A stretch of DNA of 64,000 nucleotides from Sympetrum striolatum (taxonomy: Eukaryota > Arthropoda > Insecta > Odonata > Libellulidae): assembly GCA_947579665.1 (NCBI GenBank), contig OX388343.1:98337657-98401656 (forward strand). Direction: 5' to 3'. Made by a program: the position numbers and the translations under genes. Positions 38,416-52,600 of the stretch are shown here, one piece after another; position 1 is the stretch's first letter, and each line of letters begins with the position of its first letter. Below the pieces are notes generated by a model. The model was not told the DNA's origin, did no database searches, and saw only the letters and a list, made by a program, of their open reading frames with translations.

Positions 38416-39626
38416 ATTATTTTGCTGGAAGATGGTCTCAGAAAGTTACGATTAGCAGGTGTCATTTCGATTTCACACACTTTTCTTCCTACACGTTATT
38501 TCGCGACATGCACGTAGGCGTTATGAGCTTCACATACCCGAAAAAGTTCTTGCACTAAAATAAGAACAATGATTAGATTTCTGCTACAATCTGCATAATT
38601 AGAAGAACTTTTGTAAATCGCGAAAGATATGCCCTCACCTTAATAGTAGTCAAAATATTTTAAATTTTCTCAACTCGTCCGTCTTAATTCGGTATGATAT
38701 CTGATGAAATCTGACTAATGAAATTTGACCAAATTAGGATGTTGAAATCGGTAGCTATCGTAAGATCAAGATACTAAAACGCCGTTTTTACTAATGTAAC
38801 TACAGGTATGCGGTGAGCTACGTTGGATGAATTCAGTAAAGCAAGACACGAAGTTGTACATTTAGGTAAAGGGTGTGAAGTAGCGACTTATACTTTTCAA
38901 CAAATCACAATTTAGTGCTCAGTATACTATACTAGACTCCGATGTCCCTTTAATGACCCGTAGTTAAGGCAGATGAAATGGCCCTAAATGAATAAACAAA
39001 TTTCCCAACTTGCAGGAAATACTTCACCTAGCAAACTGCGGAAAACACCCCTCTGAAATAAGTGACGAACACATTTCTGGAAAGCAATCAGACGGCATGG
39101 CATACTGGCTCAAAATAACCTCTCTCAGACCACGCGGGCGTACATCAAGCCGCCTACTGCGAAAAAACGCTATATTTGGATGGCGTAAAACTTAAAGTCC
39201 TCTCTCCCATTAAAGAGCCTCTGCCGCATCCGGCATTCCATATTTCTTGCACTCAGAAGATTCCGGGATCGCTCCAATTTTAAACCGGAATCCCACCCGC
39301 GCCCAGATTCCGCTCCAAGATTGGGAAAGCAACGCAGAATTTCATCCTCCCCTCCTACGCAACCTCTTCAAAAACAAGATCACTCACCCATCCGAAGGGA
39401 CGAAAGATCTCCGCAAAAGCTTTCCGAAATGAGAAAAGGTCGCAAATGGGAGGGCACCACATCCTTTAAGCGGCCCTTCGTCTCATTTTCTCTCCATAAA
39501 GTAAATAAAGACAATCCTCAATTGCGAATATGGCTAAAGCCACAACATTTACAGCGGTTCTGCCGGTAGCTCGACTGAGACGCTAAGATAAAGTTAAACA
39601 TGCGGTGAGCTGCCCAAGGTTTATGG

Positions 39627-39662
39627 GTGGTCACCCCTACCTACCTTTTCAGGGGTGACCAC
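39627..39662. repeat. 12-bp perfect inverted repeat with 12-nt loop
   Basis: GTGGTCACCCCT (39627-39638) and AGGGGTGACCAC (39651-39662) are exact reverse complements. This is GC-rich for its surroundings. No downstream T-run or known element was recognised. Confidence 0.8.
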
Positions 39663-39920
39663 TTCCCCTAAGGGAGATCGTTTTTGATTGATCTATCGGT
39701 CGGAACTCTCCATGGAGTGTTAACAACAAGACAATGAAGCGTAGAGTTGATCCGAGAAATCCAAAGGGTGCTAATATTCCTCCATCAGCCATTTAAGCCC
39801 AAACATTAAAGAGACGCTATTTTTTCCCTCAATGAGTAGCTGACCACCTTATAATCGGATATTAAGCAGTAGATCAAAACCTCCTAGTAAAGATTAGTAT
39901 ATATATTAATATTTATCAAA

Positions 39921-40053
39921 GGCTCACGGATAGTCACGTGGACAGCGCGTTTGCCTTTGGTGAAAGCGGTCCTTGGCTCGAATCCCGGTGGGAGCCAATG
40001 TGCGAAATGACCTAAGCTGTCGAAGCACTTTTAACAATACTACTTCTACTACC
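39921..40053 (+). mobile_element. tRNA-derived SINE, copy 3, with 13-bp target-site duplication
   Basis: This copy is on the + strand: tRNA-like head GGCTCACGGATAGTCACGTG, B-box GGCTCGAATCCCGG, GGGAGCCA, the shared body, and the tail ACTACTTCTACTACC. The 13-bp sequence AATATTTATCAAA flanks it at 39908-39920 and 40054-40066. The head carries a few changes from copies 1 and 2 (GGCTCAC for GGCTCCC, CCTTGGCTCGA for CCCGGGTTCGA), so it is not a functional tRNA gene. Confidence 0.88.
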
Positions 40054-40552
40054 AATATTTATCAAATTACTATAACGAAAACTAAGACCGTATGAAAATA
40101 AAACACAATTTTAAGATTTCGTTCTTATTTTCTCTTCAAGAGGACGAAGAAGGTTCGCATGATTACACATGCTTTATTAAATTACGCGATGTAATTTTTT
40201 TCTTTGGGGATGGGATTTTTTCTCCTTCATTTCCATCGCGTAACTTCTCTTTAAGATTAAATATAAACCGGTACTTATAAAACATTTCTACTTACGTACT
40301 CTAATGAATATAAAATATTGAATTAGTTTGAAAATACTTGTTTTCAGCTACTCCTCTGAAAATTAATTAGTGATGATGACTAAAACCATTTTTAGGATAA
40401 AGGAAAATCCGTGAATGTAAATACATTCATAGAACATATTGATTCTACAGTAGTGAAATTAATTTCGATCATGGAAATTTTCTTCAGTTGTCATGGCATT
40501 TAAAACATAATTTTTCCTTCTAACTTCTCGACCTCGAGAACTTGAACCAATC

Positions 40553-40610
40553 ATTATTATTATTAGGGGTCTTTATTAGGCGAGATTGCAACGGGAGACG
40601 AAGAAGGATC
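40553..40610 (-). mobile_element. Second LINE 3' tail, reverse orientation
   Basis: On the minus strand this reads TTCTTCGTCTCC, GCAATCTCGCCTAATAAAGA, then CCCC and (TAA)n, matching the 3' end at 37400-37441. A 21-bp sequence beginning GTCATGGCATTTAAAACATA occurs at 40490-40510 and again identically at 41022-41042. It brackets 511 bp that include this tail and could be the duplication of a longer insertion. Confidence 0.6.
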
Positions 40611-43600
40611 CAAACATGAATTTACCATCCCAGGCAAAACACAAAAATTAAAAGAAATTGACATTTTATCCGTAAATTGATGAAAGCGATGGATAGGACC
40701 GTGAAGATTTATTAAATTATTCCCTAATTGGTCTGCGATTTCGATATAAGTAGAAAAGAAATGATTATTCTAAATGGAGGAAAATTTCGGAAAATACTTA
40801 ATAATCACGGAATCCATGATTTAAAAACCTCGTTATTTTCTTCGAAGAAACTTTGACGCAGAAATGCCATTAAAGTAAGAATAAGCATGAACAGGATTGC
40901 GGTATATTGGTTTTCCATCGCGTCTACGTTTATGTAATAAAGGAACGTAAAACATTCCCTAGTTTGCCATTGTTAGCACTCTTCAATCAAGAGGTTTCGA
41001 TAATGGCAATTCACTTAAGTGGTCATGGCATTTAAAACATAAGATAGAGAAGTCGAAATTGGGGAAACTTTTAGCAAGTCGCCACTAGAGGGGAAGCTTA
41101 ACAGGAAAATTATTCACTACCTGTTATTCTTCGTCATGGAATAATACTTTGTCAAGCGTTTTATTGTCAATCTGATTACCAATAAATAGTTATAAACTCA
41201 GCAATACGAATAGAAATGAATCGAATTCAAAACAAAATTTTCATTAAAATAGGGGTGTTTAAAAGTTCAGTCGTGATCTTGCTACATTAATCTGAGAAAA
41301 CAAAAAGTAATGGGAAGAATGTTCTCCTAAGCAGTAGAATAAAGCCAACTTTTTCAGTGACTAATTACTGAAAATACCCAGGATAAGGAATAATAAATTA
41401 GCAAGATTTCCAAATAATTAACGAAAGGTGGTCCATTGGCAGAGAGATTTCCGAGGTCATTCAACCTTGCGAAATAATGTACGCGGTCTTATTTTAGCTT
41501 TGATGGGACTTCGCTTAATGGAAGGCCAAAATAAAGACCAGTAGTCAGGGCGGGTGGGCAAGGGGGAATTAACGAGTACCTAAAATGTATTTCTTAAGAG
41601 TAGATTAATGTAAGGAAGCTACTACAAAAAAATACTATTCCTTTGAAAAAATACACCCAGAAATGAGTTCAGAAAAATAATGGAATGACTGCACTATGAG
41701 GACAAGTTGAAACGATAAAGGTGGCTCACATAAATGAGCTCACATGTCCATGATATATTGCTTTTGCAGTAGTTTCCTATATGACTCTATGCATGCAACC
41801 AAGCTAGATATAAAATGCAGAATAGCACGCCACATTCGTCGAATGGCTCTGTTTTTACGACGTCAAAGGTATATGATAACTATTATAGATATCTAACATA
41901 AGTAATAAAGCAAGTTCAGATCCATCTAGAGCCATTACTTTCTCAAAGATTAAAATGCAAGTCGAGAGAGACGTCGATTCAAAGCAATGGAGACAAAGGG
42001 CAAGCGAATGTCACTTGAAGATTCTCTTTCCTATTTCAATGCTTATCTCTTGAAGGTGATCCGTTGCTTCATCACTTTTGAGAAATTAATGCTCACATAT
42101 ATTGATTTTTTCTCTGACAGTTATTGGATCCCCGCCAAATAAGGTAAACTTAACGTAATGTGATATATTTGTGAGATGATGAGATTACCAAGATTAGAAC
42201 ATTCTCTGCTCTTACGTAAATGTAGAATGAGATGAAATTATTATCGAGAAATGTAATTTTCTTTCGATAATTTGCGTATATTTAAAGTTTTGCGGTTCCA
42301 AATACAGCACTGAGTTAAGTCAACTTTAGAGACAATTAATTTCGAAGCTAACAAGATTGTCTCGTGCAGACATAGAAGATATAGAAGTTGTAAATGATTA
42401 TTCTTCCTTGTAATAAATGTTTAACCCTCGAGAACTTTATTACGAGAAGAGTCTATCCTTTACAATATTTAAGAGACCAGATAATCGCCTGTAATTGAAG
42501 AAAAAGGAATTTTCGACTATTTTTTGGAGAATATTTACTGAGAAATGATACAGTATTAAGGCTAATTCAAGTTTTAGGAGAACAGAACCTATAACTTCAA
42601 CATCTGAATTTCTGCAACTATTGAGGCTATCAAAATATTTAGCGACGTATTTCATAATCAGCAAGAGTACTTCGAGAGAAGTTCCAATTAAGTAGAAAAC
42701 ATGTTAAAAATGCTGTAAACATTCCTATAATTCATGTCCTAGCTTCAAAATCAAAGGTTTCAAAAATTCATACTCTGTTTGCTCATATCAAAAAAATGAA
42801 TAATTCAAATGCAATCCTCGCGTTTTTTGTGTAAGAATGTCAATCTTTCAGAAAGCAAAAAAACTCTTTAAAATACTCTCTAGAATTTGGATAAATAAAC
42901 GGAGGCTAATACAATCTTGCGCTGGATAGCAGAAATTGCCTGTGATTATCACCCAAACGACGCGTTAATGACCATTGGAAATCAGTACATACCTGTCACT
43001 TTTTCCTTTTACGAACAGACGGTTGAAGAGAAACCTGCACTGCCTATTGTTCCAGCCTCTCCTTTCACATTGGTGTATGAATTAGTCATGGTTTGATCGG
43101 CGATTCATTGAATCCCATCCATTTTCCTTAGAAAGCTCCTAACAAAGGACTCTCTTACACAACGGATACATTTCCGACTAAAGGAATCGGCGCTTAACGA
43201 AGCAGATCGATCGAAACTTATCGGGTTGGACAGACGTTGAAACGTTTTGGACAACGTCTGAAATGAACAGTAAATAGCAGTCATCCGAAGAGTCGACATT
43301 ACGAGAAGACTTTGCTACCCCTTTCCATCAGAATCCCTACAAGTATATGCGTACTTTGTAGCGACCAAGAGCTTCCAATCTCATCTAAAGTTTCTTCAAC
43401 TTCCCTCAATGGAAAGGAGAGAGAGAATGTTCCCCAAAGACACTTCGAAATACGCAACTGAGAAACCTTTGAGAGGACGACATAATCTAATTTTCATCCG
43501 TCGACTCCAAAGCAACAAAGAAGATCAGAGGGTGAAAACGACTTCCGGGTAATGTTTTGGGAACTGTAAGGGAGCAAACTGCCAATAATATGGCACGAGG

Positions 43601-46600
43601 CAAGGAGAAAAGCGTGGGAGCAAGGCCAAGAGGCCCAGCTGAGCATCTCTGCTTGGCACTCTCCATCATCCGTTCTGCACTGTCACCTTCAACAACAAAG
43701 GGGCCATTTTTCACTTCCGCACTTGCAATTCACAGTCCTTTCCGCGAATTCAATTCCCGACAAAGGTATCGAACGCCCAGCACTAGACTTAAAAAAATAC
43801 TCGATCGATCGTTGGTTCTAAGAAAGGAAGGAGCCGATATTAATTCGCCGCCAATGGAAACCGATTATGACGACCAGCACTTCAAAACGTGATGCACTCA
43901 AGAGTAAATTTTCGCTGTAACTTAAGATCTCATCAATAAACCGTGAATAAGAAGACTAAAGAATAAGCTGGAAGGTTGGAAAGAATTCATGATCTCCGGC
44001 CTGAGTATGAGAAGGGCTATCTCCAATTCCGAGGAGCTCAAACGTCAAGACAACTGAATTCAACGAAGAATATTTGCCATCGTGACTTATGGCTGATGGA
44101 GTTTCACGTAGAATTTCATTTGTTGGCAATATAAAACTTATTTTATTGGAAAAAGTATTTCTAAACTCAAATTTTTAATAGCCACGTGCCCGAACAATCG
44201 ACGCGAATTTCATTATAGCAGAGAAATTTAGATAGAAATTATGTTACGTACTGTTTTATTCCCAAGACAACTTGTCAGCGAATTCATGTCTACTGAGCTC
44301 ATTCTTCCTAAATGTATATCAAAATCAAATAACTTCATTAAAGCAACGAAGAGAATGTTGAACGATCTCATCATTTTTTCCTTTATAATAACTGAAATAT
44401 CAATTACAGAACTTGCCAGACTCTCGGAATTACACCATTCGTTGAATCGTGGCGTTCGTTGACGAAGGTCGAGAATGTCAGACCACAGGAAATATCAAGC
44501 GGTTATTTAATGAGCTTCTTTAATCGAGGAATTCGCCATTAGCTCACGCACTCATCACAAAGTTGAGCAACGCCAAAGTGTCCCATTCCATAATCGAGTC
44601 TATCCCAAGTTCGCAAAAGACACCCGCGTGAATAAACTTCCTAATATATATATTGCAACTGGAAGACTACTTTTGTAGTCTACTTTTTAAAGCTCGTGAA
44701 ACGAGGCCGTACATTAGTGGAAAATTTACTAAGAATAAATATAGCAATAATAAAATTTCCTCAACCAAAACTAAAAATCACGAACTTATCAAAATCTATG
44801 GAAAATATTACACGCGGATAGTTTCTCTGCAAAATATTTTTTTTGCGGAAGTATCAGATAATGGAATCAGAATTTTGGATTGTTTAACTTACAAATGATC
44901 AAAAAATAAACTGACAACATCAGAAAGTCAAGTGACGTTGGAGGTTGGATTAAAAGCGGGTCCTGAATAGTAAACGCAGGCTCGACAGCAATGAACACGC
45001 GATGGAAGACCCGTGCCAATCGGCGCGACCGCAAAAGGTGTCGTTCACGAGTGCAGCAACCGGAAAAAATTCTCGCGCGATTTCACGCGGTACCGCAATC
45101 GGCAAATCTGGAAAGTTTTTTCCGGGAAGAGAAGGGCAGTGCGGAAGAAACCGTAATATCAAATGATTGACTACGCTTGGGAGAGATTTCTGTCAATAAA
45201 AAATTCGAACGATGGCGCCCAACGGTGAACTCGCATTCACTTTCGCATTCAGATTATCAACGAAACAAATATTCCATCAAAAATGAATGCAATCGGGTAA
45301 TATCTCTCAGCATTATCGATCTCTTCTTGCTGTATTCCCACCTCATAGGACCTCATTCCCACCCAACGTTTAACCATCGTTAAAAATAAATACAAGGATA
45401 ATAATTATTGCATATTTTATTATTCTATTACTTTTTAGAATTCATTTATTGAATTGCTGGAACCAACTTCCTGGAGACTACCTCATCCTTAACTCTGCAG
45501 AATCTAGCAATACTGCTCACCGTTAACAGAAATCACCAGAATTCTGTCAATACAAAAATGTGAAGACCGAAATACTCCGCTCTTTTCTGCTAACGATACT
45601 CCTACAGGGCATTAAGCAAAGACTTTATAATTTAGAGGTTCTAAAATATTACCTATGAGTATTTATTGAGATATAATCACAATCTAAAAGAAAAACTCAT
45701 TTCAGATAAGAAAAGAAGTCCAATTCCGTAGCATAATTAAAAGAATCAGAATGACCCATGAGACTAAAGCTGAAATCAAAACAGTTAAATTTAAATGACA
45801 ACTAAATAAATAAGAGTGATTGATGCAAATCAAACTATTTTGATTAATGGACTACACAAATGATGCTATCACCGAATACTCACATAAATGTTACCTCGGA
45901 CCATCAAAGGTAACCGACATTGATCCACCCACGCGATATATCTCCGCCAAGAACACCAGAAATATTCTTTAGAGCAATTTTTCTTAACCTTCCGTCTTTC
46001 TTGGCACACTTAGATAACTCGTGCTTCGCGTTCACTAAACCAAGAGATTGCAAATTTAATTTTAAATTCAAATGTAAAAGAAGAAACGGACGAAGCGGAA
46101 TAAAATAATTATTATTTCTATTGCTTCCAGTGAAACGAAAATAAATGCAACGAATTAAAACAGCTGGAATTAGAAATGAGTGTCATTCTCGCATATTACG
46201 CGGCACTTCTAAAGCTTAGTTAACACCAGTTGGGAAGCACTGCTTATAAGCATTACATTCGGGGAATAAGGAATACCGGCCTTCTACCTGCCGCAACTCG
46301 ATTCCACAAGTTTATTCCTTGAGCTGCCTGATGTCTAGAAGCAGGAAACATTCACGGCATAAAGAAGGAAAATTATTGCAGGAGAAGGAACCGTTTGATT
46401 AAAATGCTAATCCTATAGGCGCAAAAGAAGATCTGCGGAAATGGAACGAGCGGTGTAATCACACAACCAGTCCTAACACTTTTACTTCCCCATTCCATAC
46501 GATTCAAGTTTGCTACGCCCATATTAGTCTTGAGGACGAAAGAGAGAAGCTAACCGGACTCTCATCTCTCGCTCCAAAGTTTATTCTCAGCTCAAATGTC

Positions 46601-49600
46601 CTCAGGAACACCATTACACTCCTGAAGACACACATCGTGTCTCGAAGCATAAAAAATTTGGATCCAGACTCACACGCAAAAATCCAAAGCAAGTAATTAA
46701 GATACAAAGTAAGGTAGCGGTATGAAGTGAGAGTCAGTTTAAAAGGTCAAAAATGAGCCACGGAGGAATAGGCGAAGAAAGGAACGAATTTTCCAATATG
46801 CATACACGTCCTCAAAGCCGAATTGATTGAACATTGCGTAACTGAAACGCTTCTTCTGAATACACTTCCTCTATGTATTTTATGATGATCGTGGAAATCA
46901 TCATCGACATCAAGCAAGTGAACATCAATAAAAATTAAAGAACATCGAAACCTATTTCTTCCATGCGAAGTAAATCAGGACCTGAAAATTTTCAGTCAGA
47001 CGATGATTGCTATTTGCCAAAAGATGCAATCGATCGGTAAACGGTTCAGAGCAAAGGTATTCAATAATATGTTTTAATAAGAAGTTTTATATAACGTGAT
47101 TTAAGTAAAAGTTATCCGAATTTAATTCTTCATATAATGGAAATGAATGTCCGAAAAGCCTTAAAAGCAATTGTTCTCCACTATTCGTTCCGCAGAATCT
47201 CTACGACGCAGCGCGGTCTTCTTCACAACCTGCAGTTTGTTCCGATCGTCAAATAGCTGCTGCATAAAAGGAAAAGAGACACTATATGTCCTATATAGGT
47301 TTATTTGCACAAATAAAATCTTCGTTTCTTCACCAGGCAAAAATTAGCTTCGAAAAATTCTGATCAAAGTAAGATCGTGAAATCACTGATTCGTTATCTT
47401 AGAATATAGAGAGAACCAGAATTTGATTTCCTAGACACAGGAGATGACGGACAACAGAGAAATAAAGGCTAAAACTCAAACATGCGGAAGCCCAGAAACG
47501 AGTAACTACAAGCGTAAGATCGTTCTCCATATTCATCTTGATGTTTTATTCTAGTTGAGGGGTGCTTTCGGAGGGCCATGAATATCACGCCATTGTGTTC
47601 ACGACCCCCAATTGGGCCCGAAATCTCGACCACGCAAACACTACGACAGGAGGTAAGAAAGGAGAGGGGACCGGAGGAAGGTCAATGACCAAGAGGCCGA
47701 CGGATGGGGAACAAAATAACAACACCGTGGAGGAGAAAAATGCCGTGTCTCTCCGAGGGGCCGCTCGGCGATTAAATATCCATAACACGATGGCCACACC
47801 ATTTACCGAAATTACATTCTCCACCAGGAGGGGAAACATAATTTATGACGAATCGGCGGTTTTACGGAAATCGCCCGGAAGAAATGAATGCGTTGTTATG
47901 TTTGAAACATTTATTCGTGGAATGTAAAAAATGATTAAAAAGAAGCTTGAAAAACTTAGAATGTATTCCCGTGAAAACTGCTTACGGAGATTACGTAGAT
48001 TCGTAAAGTTCAGGGCATTGCGCGATTTGAATTTGATGGAAGCAGTCCCTTGAATAGCAAATCAATAGAAACATTTCTCTCAGTTTCCTGTCTGGGTATG
48101 CAAGCCGACAGCCGATTCTATCCTTACTACAGTTCAATACTTTCTTTTTGTGCCGTTAGTTTCCTGTTCCAAACATTCGTACAACTCTAATCCTAAATAA
48201 CATCCAATAATTTTATTCTTTAGATAGCTTTGAATATATGCCAAACACTATGGCTATTTATATTTAATGTTTCACCTTAGAAAACAGAATTCATAGTTTC
48301 GTGATTTTTGTAGGACCTGCGTAAGGAACAGGCGATATTATATGCAATATAGAACATTGAAATGAAATGATAAATAAAAAAGTTTTCTGGTAAATGCGAA
48401 ATAAGTTTGTAGATGACTGGATCATGTTATGTTAGCATAAGTTCTTGGGATGACGAGTAATGATTGCCATGAAATATCCCACGAACTGGAAAGAATGATT
48501 TATTTTGAACAAGTATGTTACTTTTAAAGCTTCGGATTTAGCTAGTAAAGAACGATGCTTTCGCTACCACATTTTGGCTGAAATTTAGCGTGATTACACA
48601 TTACAAAATAAAGATTACGTCCCTGCTTCTGAGCTTTCAAGGTACAACGCGAAGAAAGAGCGACTGCGATGTCCAGCAATCGATGAGGTGAGACAAAGGA
48701 GTCCACTAAAACAATGACGACGCGCCCTCCGAAAATTCGATATTTCCCCTGCCAAGGACAGCTCCCGAGTATAAGTTATGAATGAAAGCGCGACGGATTA
48801 TAAAAGGAAAACGGACTCCCTTTTTGAATGGCGCCAAAATGAGAGTCGATTTTCAGATCGATGTTAGGGAATTCGAAGGTATGAAAATGGAAAAAAACAT
48901 CACTAGACAATTCTGGAAATTGGCAGCTTTCGAAGCAGGCCTCGCGTCATCGAGAAATTGATTGCGAAATGTGAAGCGACAGAAGAATGATAACTGAAAA
49001 TGATCTTAGAAATACGTACTCTGAACCTGCGTAGCGACTAGATGATATATATACGCAATTAAAGTATTAAGTGCATCATTATCCATTTCATCATTATACT
49101 TCACTCATTCTTAAAGAATCGAAGTGAAAGTTACAAAGTCATAGGAATCATACGAAAAATCTTTACGTCACTGATTTATTTGAAGAAGTACTCATTATTT
49201 GGATTCAACTTACCTAAGGATAAAAATACAAATAATGAAAACATAAAACGTGTGAATAATCGTACATAGCGCTGTACGTTCAGATCAAAATCCTTACAAA
49301 AGGAAAGATTGATTGGAGTTCATAGGTAACCAATAAATCCTTGAATGTATCACTATCATATCTTCTGATATGAAAATAATAAGCGAACGTAGCCAGAAAT
49401 TCACTTCCGCAAACTCTACCAGCAGAGGAGTCGATGACTGAATGGGGCTCCAAAATAGGACTCAAATAGGGCCATGGGCGAGGGGACCAATTCGTCTAAG
49501 CCACGCTACCAAACGATCACCGAAAGGACCCGTAAAAGCATTGAAGAATTCATTGCGAGTCTATATAAAAGTTAGCAAAGAAAGAGCCGACAAGATACAA

Positions 49601-52600
49601 ATATTAATAAATTCATCCTGTAAACGACACAAGCTATAAAAATCCGCATTTAAAGCGGAAACTTTAAAAATACGCATTTTTCCACGCAATAATCACGTAA
49701 CACTCTTTGTTCTAAGAAGACCAGATTTGGGTAAACAATAACTTTCCGCTGAATTGGTCAACCTTTTAAATAAAAACACAAGGAAACTAAACGTGAAACA
49801 AAAGCCTTAGTCATTTAAATGCTTCACCAGGAGAAACCAGTTACTTTAGGGTCTAAAATCCACGCGTTCGCCTACTCCGAGCGATCTCCGAGACACGAAT
49901 CAGCTTAAATCGTTACCTTAGATCGGCAGAATGAAAAGACATATCGCTAGCAAACGTAAGAGAAGGGTGAAGTATACGTAATTGTTCTTGGGGGGAACAT
50001 CTTCAGCTGACCTCATTTCCGATAAGAGGGTTACCCATAATCAATCCGCTTAGGGCCTTCAACGGTCACAGGATGGACCCGCCGCTTATGCGGTTATGGC
50101 GGGAAGGAGACATGTGGTCGACAGAAAGGGAAAGGGATTGGAGGTGGACGTAAAACGGAGATCGTCAAAAAGAAAGGGGCCGAGGGACCTAAAATTACGA
50201 CACTTGGAGGCGATAAACAGAATGGAACGAAATTAGGGTAAAAATGGAGAAGATTAAGCCTTGTTATTGGAACGGAATTCACGTGGCGATGCGAAGGGGT
50301 CACTGTGGGCTGTTCCATCTAGAAAGACTTTTCCTCAAAGACGAACAGATCTTCATTTCTAAATTTGGATGGCCGCAACTTCGGGAAGGGATGCGGGTTG
50401 AGAGGGAGACTTCAAAGGTTCGACACGGAAACAAATATATCACGCTTCTTTCCATCAGCAGTGTATGTCTTGGAACGGAAGCTGCCCCACTTTCTCATTC
50501 TGAGAGATGACTAATTTCGGAACAGACATAATTAAATCTTCCGTCATATCAGAGACATCTTCGGCTGAGATTCAGCTAGGATTGCTGATCTCGGGCGTTC
50601 ATTACCACAGTTCACATTAATCAAAGGTCTGTCCTATTCACTGCGGCTTACGTAAGCTTCGCCTTCCTTTTTGATCCAAAGAGGGAGGAAGACAATTAAG
50701 ATGCAAATGAGAAGCAAACGCCGGCAAATAAATAAGCGTACTTAAATCAATTAATGTCAAGTTTGCCTTTACTGGCAGTGGCCCGAAATCACACTCACAG
50801 CACACATGAGCAGTCAATCTGCTCTCCGTTATATGTCTAAGAACATAATAAGAAGAATGGCTCGAATTACTTCAAAATAACGCATACCAAAAGCAATCGT
50901 CAACTTATAAAGATAATTGCTTTTCAAGGGCAAAGACAGCGACGCAAAAAATGAATGGATATTTTACGCAAACAAAATTAATTCATCAGAACGCGAACAA
51001 GACGTAATTTTTCATTTCCTCTTTGGCAACGAGAGAAGATAAGCCATTAATTCGATTTATTATCTCAGATGGCAAATTGAAAAGAACTAAACACCTTTCA
51101 TCGACAAACATCGTCTCATCCCTTAAAATCGCCACGCAATTCGTACCCCGGAATCCCTTCTGACCTTCAAAACGCTAAGGTCACTTCACCTACGCGCCGA
51201 TCCTCCATATTCCACCCGTTCTTCCAACTCACGCAGCGGGCCATTAAAAAAATACAGGCCCGCACTTCCACGCACATGGGATTCCGGCGGAATACAAGAT
51301 GGTCACCAGCGAAAACATCCCGCCGATGCAAAACAAAAACAAACCAGAGAAGCAGCCCCACCCTTGGAAGCCAGGTAATCTGCCACGGTTGCCGCGTATA
51401 TCCAACCAGTTTTTCAAGCCCCCTCTTTCCACCCAGCATCGTCGCACACGCGGTAGCTTCCCTCGGCGGACCGGCTTCGCCTCTCATCGAAGATTTTCCT
51501 CTCGTTACATCGCAGTCCCTTCCTCAGATACTCCTATGGACCCGGAGGGGGAAGATGCTGTGTCCCTGTCACAATCGGACACAGCTTGCGCAACACGAGG
51601 GGGGACTGAAAATACAGCTTTATGCGGAGTTGACCTCTTGAGTATTTGAGCGAAAGCAAAATCGCCAACATCTCCAGCAGTGGTCCATTTTGAATTTGTT
51701 AGAGGGCTCGTACCGGCGACGACCACGCCGTTGAGTGTTTACCAAGTACTATTCTAATCTGACTAAACTATTCCAACTAATGTACACGCTTAAAGCTATT
51801 CTGTACAGGTCATCCTTTTGTCCGGTTAGAAAAGAGAAACACAAAGGTAAGAAAATAGATTCGTTCCGTCCGTTTGTCAAGCAAATCTTGCAAATGCAAA
51901 TTTTATTTAATTGGAATTTCGTAATACATTCACATAAGTACACTCGACTAAGTAAAATAATTTCAATGCGTAAGACTTTAGTAGTATAAGAATGAAAAGG
52001 CAAAATTATTATCTAAAACGGATATTACAAGCTACTAATGAAATCTGGGGGTACAAGGTCGCACTAAAGTTAACATTAAAGAAATACTCAAGCAATTGAT
52101 AATCATGTGTACGAAAAATAGAGATGAGGAAATAGTTTATGTGGAAGTTGAATGCAAAGAGGAAGCTTGAGACTATAAAATTATTTGATCATGAAAGTTC
52201 AATGACTTTCATGTAAATTACTTTATCACAGAAAGTACATCGAAAGATTTTTAAGAAGCATTGCATGTCTACCCTATGTAGTGCTTGCCTGCGCTGAGGC
52301 GAGCACATAAGGTTCCAAATACACGAGGCATTCAGTAATTAAAATAAAGGAATGATTATAAAACACTGAATACGAAAAATAAGCTAACAGCATTATTATT
52401 CGCTGCTTCGAGGACGAAACCTTTCGATAAAATTTACTTTTTAGATCGTTGGATTGGTCCTGTAATTAAAAAATGGCGCTATTTCTCTCACATGTTAATT
52501 GCCGCATAAAAATTAGCCATGTATCTTGGTCGAGATGATTACCCGGAAGCGATCCGCGGAATTTACGGAAGGCAGATTTTAGTTTTTCATTCGGTGGCTG

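Noticed and set aside
43557..43892. 112-codon plus frame as a gene
   Set aside because: No family similarity, and an antisense frame is open too; no supporting splice or promoter signal.
47562..47927. 122-codon plus frame
   Set aside because: It starts with GTG just after an in-frame TGA and has no recognisable domain.
51167..51649. Overlapping frames on both strands (106-121 codons)
   Set aside because: A GC-richer patch keeps both strands open. Donor-like sites do not fit phase 2, and no homology was recognised.
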